From an uncultured Eubacteriales bacterium (GTDB lineage: Bacteria; Bacillota; Clostridia; Peptostreptococcales; Anaerovoracaceae), in NCBI GenBank assembly GCA_902772685.1, contig CACYBO010000144.1, forward strand, positions 1 to 9,675: a DNA stretch of 9,675 nt. Direction: 5' to 3'. The position numbers and the translations under genes are program-made. Positions 6,215 to 9,675 of this stretch are shown here, piece after piece. Below the pieces are notes generated by a model. The model did no database searches and was not told the origin of the DNA. It worked only from the letters and a program-made list of their open reading frames with translations. Every line of letters starts with the position of its first letter. Within the stretch, counting starts at the first letter, position 1.

Positions 6215-7519
6215 ATGAAAGAAATGAAAGATATGGGTTTTGAAACTAAATGTGTACATGGGGCATATAAAGCTGAGAGCGGCGAGCCTCAGAATCTGCC
6301 TATCGTGCAGAGCACTACGTATAGATATTACAATGCACCGGATGTTGCAGCGCTGTTCGATCTCGACAGTGCAACTCCATTCTATGCAAGGCTCGGAAGC
6401 CCTACAGTAGATGCCTTTGAGCAGAAGATGGCTCTTCTGGAGTCAGGAACCGCAGGTATGGCGGCGTCTTCAGGGCAGGCAGCCAACATGATTGCTCTTT
6501 TGAATATCTGTGAAGCGGGTGACCATGTACTCAGCGGAACCAATATCTACGGCGGCACATATAATCTGTTCAATGTTACGCTGAGAAGGCTTGGAATCGA
6601 TGTGGAGTTCTTTGATCAGGACATGAGTCTTGAAGAAATCCTCAAGCTCAAGAAACCGAACACAAAAGCACTGTTCGGTGAAACCCTTGGAAACCCGGCT
6701 CTGAGCATTCTTGATATAGAGAAGTTTGCAAAGGCTGCAAATGAGATGGGCGTCCCTCTTATTGTGGATAATACGCTGGCAACCCCGGCGCTGTGCAGGC
6801 CGATTGAATTCGGCGCACACATCGTAACGCATTCCACGACAAAGTTCGCAGACGGACATGGGACAAGTGTTGGCGGATGCGTAATCGAAGGTGGAAATTT
6901 CGACTGGAATGTGAAGGATGAAGAAGGAAATCTCAGGTATCCCGGGATGGCGGCGCCGGATGAGAGTTATCACGGATTGAATTTCTATGAAAAGTTCGGA
7001 CAGGCGGCATTCTGTACAAGACTGAAGACAGTTATGATCAGAGACCTTGGATGCACCATGTCACCAATGAACGCGTACCTGACGCATCAGGGGCTTCAGA
7101 CACTGGACGTTCGTATGGAACGGCATGTCAAGAATGCTGAAGCGGTTGCGAAGTTCCTGAAGAATCATCCGATGGTCGACTGGATCATCTATCCGGGGCT
7201 GGAAGGTGACAAGTACTATGATCTCGCTAAGAAGTACATGCCGAAGGGAGCCAGCGCAGTGATGAGCTTCTGCGTCAAGGGCGGAAGGGAAGCAGGTGAG
7301 AAGTTCCTCGAAAAGCTGGAACTGTGCAGCGTTGTCGTGCATGTGGGTGACATCCACACAAGTGTGCTCCATCCTGCCAGCACGACACACAGACAGCTTT
7401 CTGAAGAAGCCCAGAAGGCCGCCGGAATCGATCCGGGTCTCATCAGGCTTTCGGTCGGTCTCGAGAATGCCGAAGATATCATCGCCGATCTTGATCAGGC
7501 TCTCAATAAAGTCAAATAA
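6215..7519 (+). CDS. metY: O-acetylhomoserine sulfhydrylase (PLP-dependent)
   Basis: MetY converts O-acetylhomoserine plus sulfide to homocysteine plus acetate (methanethiol gives methionine directly). It is a Cys/Met-metabolism PLP enzyme of 434 residues, the usual length for MetY and longer than MetB/MetC (about 380-400). The PLP-binding Lys is K210 in HSTTKFADGHGTSVGG. D185 in VDNTLATP is the pyridine-nitrogen Asp. FYARLGSPT (56-64) supplies the phosphate-contacting Tyr and Arg. The frame is open upstream to an ATG at 6128, inside the thioesterase gene. The ATG at 6215 is preferred because TAAGGAG (6201-6207) lies just upstream and the family begins with this FETKCVHGAY stretch. metA follows after 19 nt. 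With an acetyl-type MetA next door, O-acetylhomoserine is the expected substrate. Confidence 0.95.
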   Translation: MKEMKDMGFETKCVHGAYKAESGEPQNLPIVQSTTYRYYNAPDVAALFDLDSATPFYARLGSPTVDAFEQKMALLESGTAGMAASSGQAANMIALLNICEAGDHVLSGTNIYGGTYNLFNVTLRRLGIDVEFFDQDMSLEEILKLKKPNTKALFGETLGNPALSILDIEKFAKAANEMGVPLIVDNTLATPALCRPIEFGAHIVTHSTTKFADGHGTSVGGCVIEGGNFDWNVKDEEGNLRYPGMAAPDESYHGLNFYEKFGQAAFCTRLKTVMIRDLGCTMSPMNAYLTHQGLQTLDVRMERHVKNAEAVAKFLKNHPMVDWIIYPGLEGDKYYDLAKKYMPKGASAVMSFCVKGGREAGEKFLEKLELCSVVVHVGDIHTSVLHPASTTHRQLSEEAQKAAGIDPGLIRLSVGLENAEDIIADLDQALNKVK

Positions 7520-7538
7520 TAGCTGAATAGGAGATAAT

Positions 7539-8522
7539 ATGCCATTAATCATACCCGATAAACTTCCTGCAGCCGGTGCGCTGAAGGATGAGAATATATT
7601 TACTATGACAGGTGCCAGAGCGGCGTCTCAGGATATACGTCCGCTCAAGGTGATCATCGTCAACCTCATGCCGACAAAAATCGCGACGGAGACACAGCTG
7701 GCGAGAGTTCTCGCCAACAGCCCTCTGCAGATTGAAATGCAGCTTGTTGGCATGGATATGCATACATCAACCCATACATCGCAGGATCATCTCATGTCCT
7801 TCTATACGACACTGGAACAGTTCAAGGAGGAGTACTTCGACGGGATGATCATCACGGGATCCCCAATTGAGCAGCTGGATTTTGAAGAAGCTGACTACTG
7901 GCCGGAGCTCTGTGATATTTTCGAATTTGCCAAGACACATGTGTATAGCAATATGTTCATCTGCTGGGGCGCTCAGGCAGCGATGTATTATTACTACGGT
8001 ATTCCGAAATACGTGCAGGATGAGAAACTGTTCGGTGTTTTCGAGCACCGCACTCTCCGGCCGCACAATCCTCTCGTCAGAGGTTTTGACGAGCTGTTTT
8101 ATGCGCCGCACTCCCGCTACGCGATCACGAAGAAGGAAGACATCCTGAAGCATCCTGAGCTCAGAATCCTTGCTGAATCAGAAGAAGCGGGGCCGCACAT
8201 CATATCCACAGAAAACGGAAGACAGATTTTCGTTCTGGGACATCAGGAATACGATAAAACTACTTTGGCTGATGAATACTTCAGGGATATCAACAAAGGT
8301 CTTGATATCGATGTTCCGGCCAACTACTTCAGAAACGACGACCCGCAGCAGGAGATTATGTTCCGCTGGAGAGGGCACGCAAGCCTTCTCTTCTCAAACT
8401 GGCTGAATTACTACCTGTATCAGGCGACCCCATACAATCTGGATGATCTCCGTGACGGCAAGGAAGATGCCTGGAGAGAGGCGTTTAAGGATGAGAATCC
8501 GCTTGATGAAGATAAGGATTAA
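7539..8522 (+). CDS. metAA: Homoserine O-acetyltransferase (MetA family)
   Basis: MetA acylates the hydroxyl of homoserine, the first committed step to methionine. The 327-residue protein has the MetA-family triad: C142 in FICWGAQA, H235 and E237 in LGHQEYD. Residue 111, in TGSPIEQLDF, is Glu. In the characterised family Glu at 111 goes with acetyl-CoA use and Gly with succinyl-CoA, so the donor should be acetyl-CoA. This agrees with the O-acetylhomoserine sulfhydrylase immediately upstream. A ribosome binding site, AGGAG, lies at about 7529-7533 before the ATG. The acidic C-terminal tail (DENPLDEDKD) is lineage-variable. No T-rich hairpin follows before the promoter of the next gene, so some readthrough is possible. 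The older symbol metA is often used regardless of donor. Confidence 0.96.
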   Translation: MPLIIPDKLPAAGALKDENIFTMTGARAASQDIRPLKVIIVNLMPTKIATETQLARVLANSPLQIEMQLVGMDMHTSTHTSQDHLMSFYTTLEQFKEEYFDGMIITGSPIEQLDFEEADYWPELCDIFEFAKTHVYSNMFICWGAQAAMYYYYGIPKYVQDEKLFGVFEHRTLRPHNPLVRGFDELFYAPHSRYAITKKEDILKHPELRILAESEEAGPHIISTENGRQIFVLGHQEYDKTTLADEYFRDINKGLDIDVPANYFRNDDPQQEIMFRWRGHASLLFSNWLNYYLYQATPYNLDDLRDGKEDAWREAFKDENPLDEDKD

Positions 8523-8546
8523 AGGGATTGCACATTCAAGATAAAG

Positions 8547-8575
8547 TTGACTGGAAACCCTATATATAGTATAAC
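8547..8575 (+). promoter_or_regulatory. Strong sigma-A-type promoter of the 115-residue gene
   Basis: TTGACT (8547-8552) and TATAAC (8570-8575) have the ideal 17-bp spacer, giving a predicted start near 8582 and a leader of about 35 nt. The -10 is overlapped by one arm of a perfect 8-bp inverted repeat, described separately. Confidence 0.85.
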
Positions 8576-8596
8576 GGTAACAGAAGGCATACTATA
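8565..8596. promoter_or_regulatory. Operator-like 8-bp inverted repeat over the -10 and start site
   Basis: TATAGTAT (8565-8572) and ATACTATA (8589-8596) are exact reverse complements 16 bp apart. The left arm runs into the -10 box and the right arm falls about 7-14 nt after the predicted transcription start. The placement suits a dimeric repressor. In RNA only the right arm would be transcribed, so a transcript hairpin is not the explanation. AT-rich sequence raises the chance of a fortuitous match. Confidence 0.45.
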
Positions 8597-8616
8597 GAAA
8601 CCGGAGGTGTGATCTT

Positions 8617-8964
8617 ATGGCAAAGAACAAAGAAAGCAAGAAGGTAAGAGATAAGGCCGCGGAGAAAGCCGTGAAGGCGCGTCTCGGCAGCACGCATTTG
8701 AAATCCTTCAGAATACTCGGTTCAGAGAAGAATTCTGAGACCGGAGATATTACTGTTTACGTTCTGAGAATGGTTGAAAACGACAATTACATCTTCAGGG
8801 TAGGATGCAAGCAGGAAGGATCCGGATACACAATGTCCGGACTTGTACCTGTAACAGACCAGGCGGATTATGGCGAGTACAGAGTCTACAATCCGAAACC
8901 TGCATCGATCGATGCACTCCGCCCGACTGCAAAAGAAAAGAAGTTTACAGGCTACAGCAAATAA
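8617..8964 (+). CDS. Protein of unknown function, 115 residues
   Basis: I do not recognise this family. The first 22 or so residues are strongly charged and lysine-rich (MAKNKESKKVRDKAAEKAVK), probably helical. They are followed by a compact region of alternating hydrophobic/polar residues (about 28-95: SFRILGSEKN, ITVYVLRMVE, YIFRVGCKQE, YGEYRVYNP) that looks like an antiparallel beta domain, then a basic tail. There is no signal peptide, membrane segment or recognised catalytic motif, and one Cys. GGAGGT lies 8 nt before the ATG. The gene has its own near-consensus promoter and a terminator right after it, so it is a well-expressed monocistronic unit. The basic composition would allow nucleic-acid or ribosome binding, but nothing shows this directly. 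Confidence 0.85.
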   Translation: MAKNKESKKVRDKAAEKAVKARLGSTHLKSFRILGSEKNSETGDITVYVLRMVENDNYIFRVGCKQEGSGYTMSGLVPVTDQADYGEYRVYNPKPASIDALRPTAKEKKFTGYSK

Positions 8965-8971
8965 CAGACAG

Positions 8972-8996
8972 ACCCGCCTTACGAGGGCGGGTTTTT
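8972..8996 (+). terminator. Intrinsic terminator after the 115-residue gene
   Basis: ACCCGCC (8972-8978) pairs with GGCGGGT (8986-8992) over a 7-nt loop, followed by TTTTT ending at 8996. It begins 8 nt after the stop codon at 8964. The fbp ribosome binding site begins at 8999, immediately after the T-run, so the hairpin also lies in the path of any transcript entering fbp from upstream. Confidence 0.9.
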
Positions 8997-9011
8997 GTGG
9001 AGGGAAAAGAA

Positions 9012-9675
9012 TTGATAAACAGAGCTTTACTTAAGAACCTGTCGAAACAGTATCCGGACATCAAAGCGGCGACTGAAGAAATCGTTAACTTAAGCGCCAT
9101 TTTGAGCCTTCCGAAGGGGACAGAATTTTTCCTGAGCGATCTGCACGGGGAAAATGATGCCTTTGTACATATGCTCAAAAGTGCATCGGGCGTAATCAGA
9201 AACAAAATAGACGACTTGTTCGGACCGACGCTCTCCACTGAGGAGAGGGATGCCCTCGCAGCACTTGTATATAACGCCAGAGCGGAAATAGCGCGCAGGA
9301 AGAAGAGCGAGCAGGACTTTGACAAGTGGTGCAGAACGGCGATCAGCCAGCTAACACAGGTGCTCAAGTCAGTAACGAACAAATACACGCAGTCAAAGGT
9401 TCGTAAGAGACTGCCGAAGCAATATGCTTACATTATTGACGAGCTCCTTCACGCTGATTCCAAATACAATATGGGCGACTATTACGTGAAGATCGTTGAG
9501 ACGATTGTCGAATGCAAAGAGGCTGAGGACTTTATCATTGAAATGACGGAAGTTATCAGCAATCTGGCAGTCGACAGACTTCATATCATCGGGGACATCT
9601 GGGACAGAGGCGCCGCACCGGACAAAATCATGGATTACCTGATGGATTTCCACGATGTGGATTTCCAGTGGGGAA
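9012..9675 (+). CDS. fbp: Class III fructose-1,6-bisphosphatase, N-terminal part (3' end outside window)
   Basis: Class III FBPase hydrolyses fructose-1,6-bisphosphate to fructose-6-phosphate for gluconeogenesis in Firmicutes; it belongs to the calcineurin-like metallophosphatases. 221 complete codons are present of about 640-670 for the family. The metal motifs D43-x-H45 in FLSDLHGE and G194-D-I-W-D-R-G200 are both present. The sequence breaks off at FQWG, just before the expected NHD motif. LPKGTEFFLSDLHGE and the KYTQSKVRKRLPKQYAYI stretch are family-typical. The start is TTG at 9012 with GGAGGG (8999-9004) 7 nt upstream; the first ATG in frame would remove the D-x-H motif. A terminator sits just before its ribosome binding site and no convincing promoter is visible between, so its expression route is unclear. 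Confidence 0.95.
   Translation, partial: MINRALLKNLSKQYPDIKAATEEIVNLSAILSLPKGTEFFLSDLHGENDAFVHMLKSASGVIRNKIDDLFGPTLSTEERDALAALVYNARAEIARRKKSEQDFDKWCRTAISQLTQVLKSVTNKYTQSKVRKRLPKQYAYIIDELLHADSKYNMGDYYVKIVETIVECKEAEDFIIEMTEVISNLAVDRLHIIGDIWDRGAAPDKIMDYLMDFHDVDFQWG

Noticed and set aside
8945..9653. Two - strand open frames opposite fbp
   Set aside because: The + strand encodes an uninterrupted class III FBPase with both metal motifs, from a TTG start with a good ribosome binding site. The antisense frames are shadows.

Overview
The window reads as a chromosomal segment of an anaerobic, Gram-positive Firmicute, most likely in the Clostridia. The grounds are a zinc-ribbon L32, acetate kinase, a class III (Bacillus/Clostridium-type) fructose-1,6-bisphosphatase, a YkvI-type transporter, strong GGAGG ribosome binding sites and sigma-A-like promoters. 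Base composition looks close to half G+C, which is high for Clostridium itself. A Family XIII/Anaerovoracaceae-like lineage would fit, but that is a guess. There are no RNA genes, mobile elements or CRISPR arrays, and no gap between genes exceeds about 215 bases.

Layout. (1) Positions 1-1556 on + hold the C-terminal part of acetate kinase (ackA) and then asd, ending in a terminator that also serves the convergent gene. (2) rpmF (L32) lies on the - strand with its own strong promoter and a leader of about 100 nt rich in inverted repeats. (3) A tightly packed + strand cluster at 2000-5614 encodes a YkvI-like transporter, a DUF554 membrane protein, an unannotated 28-residue single-pass membrane microprotein and a secreted or anchored beta-propeller protein. 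(4) A sulfur amino acid operon at 5721-8522 encodes a PaaI-type hotdog thioesterase, O-acetylhomoserine sulfhydrylase (metY) and homoserine O-acetyltransferase (metA). (5) A 115-residue protein of unknown function has its own strong promoter and terminator. (6) The 5' third of a class III fbp, with a TTG start, runs off the right edge.

How the genes fit together. Asd makes aspartate semialdehyde, the precursor of homoserine. MetA acetylates homoserine; its residue 111 is Glu, the acetyl-CoA signature. MetY then exchanges the acetate for sulfide or a thiol. The window therefore covers three steps of the aspartate-to-methionine route, although asd lies in a different transcription unit from metY-metA. 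AckA and Fbp belong to central carbon metabolism.

The parts least explained by known biology are the four-gene membrane/propeller cluster with its microprotein, the thioesterase leading the methionine operon, the 115-residue orphan with an operator-like inverted repeat on its promoter, and the rpmF leader.
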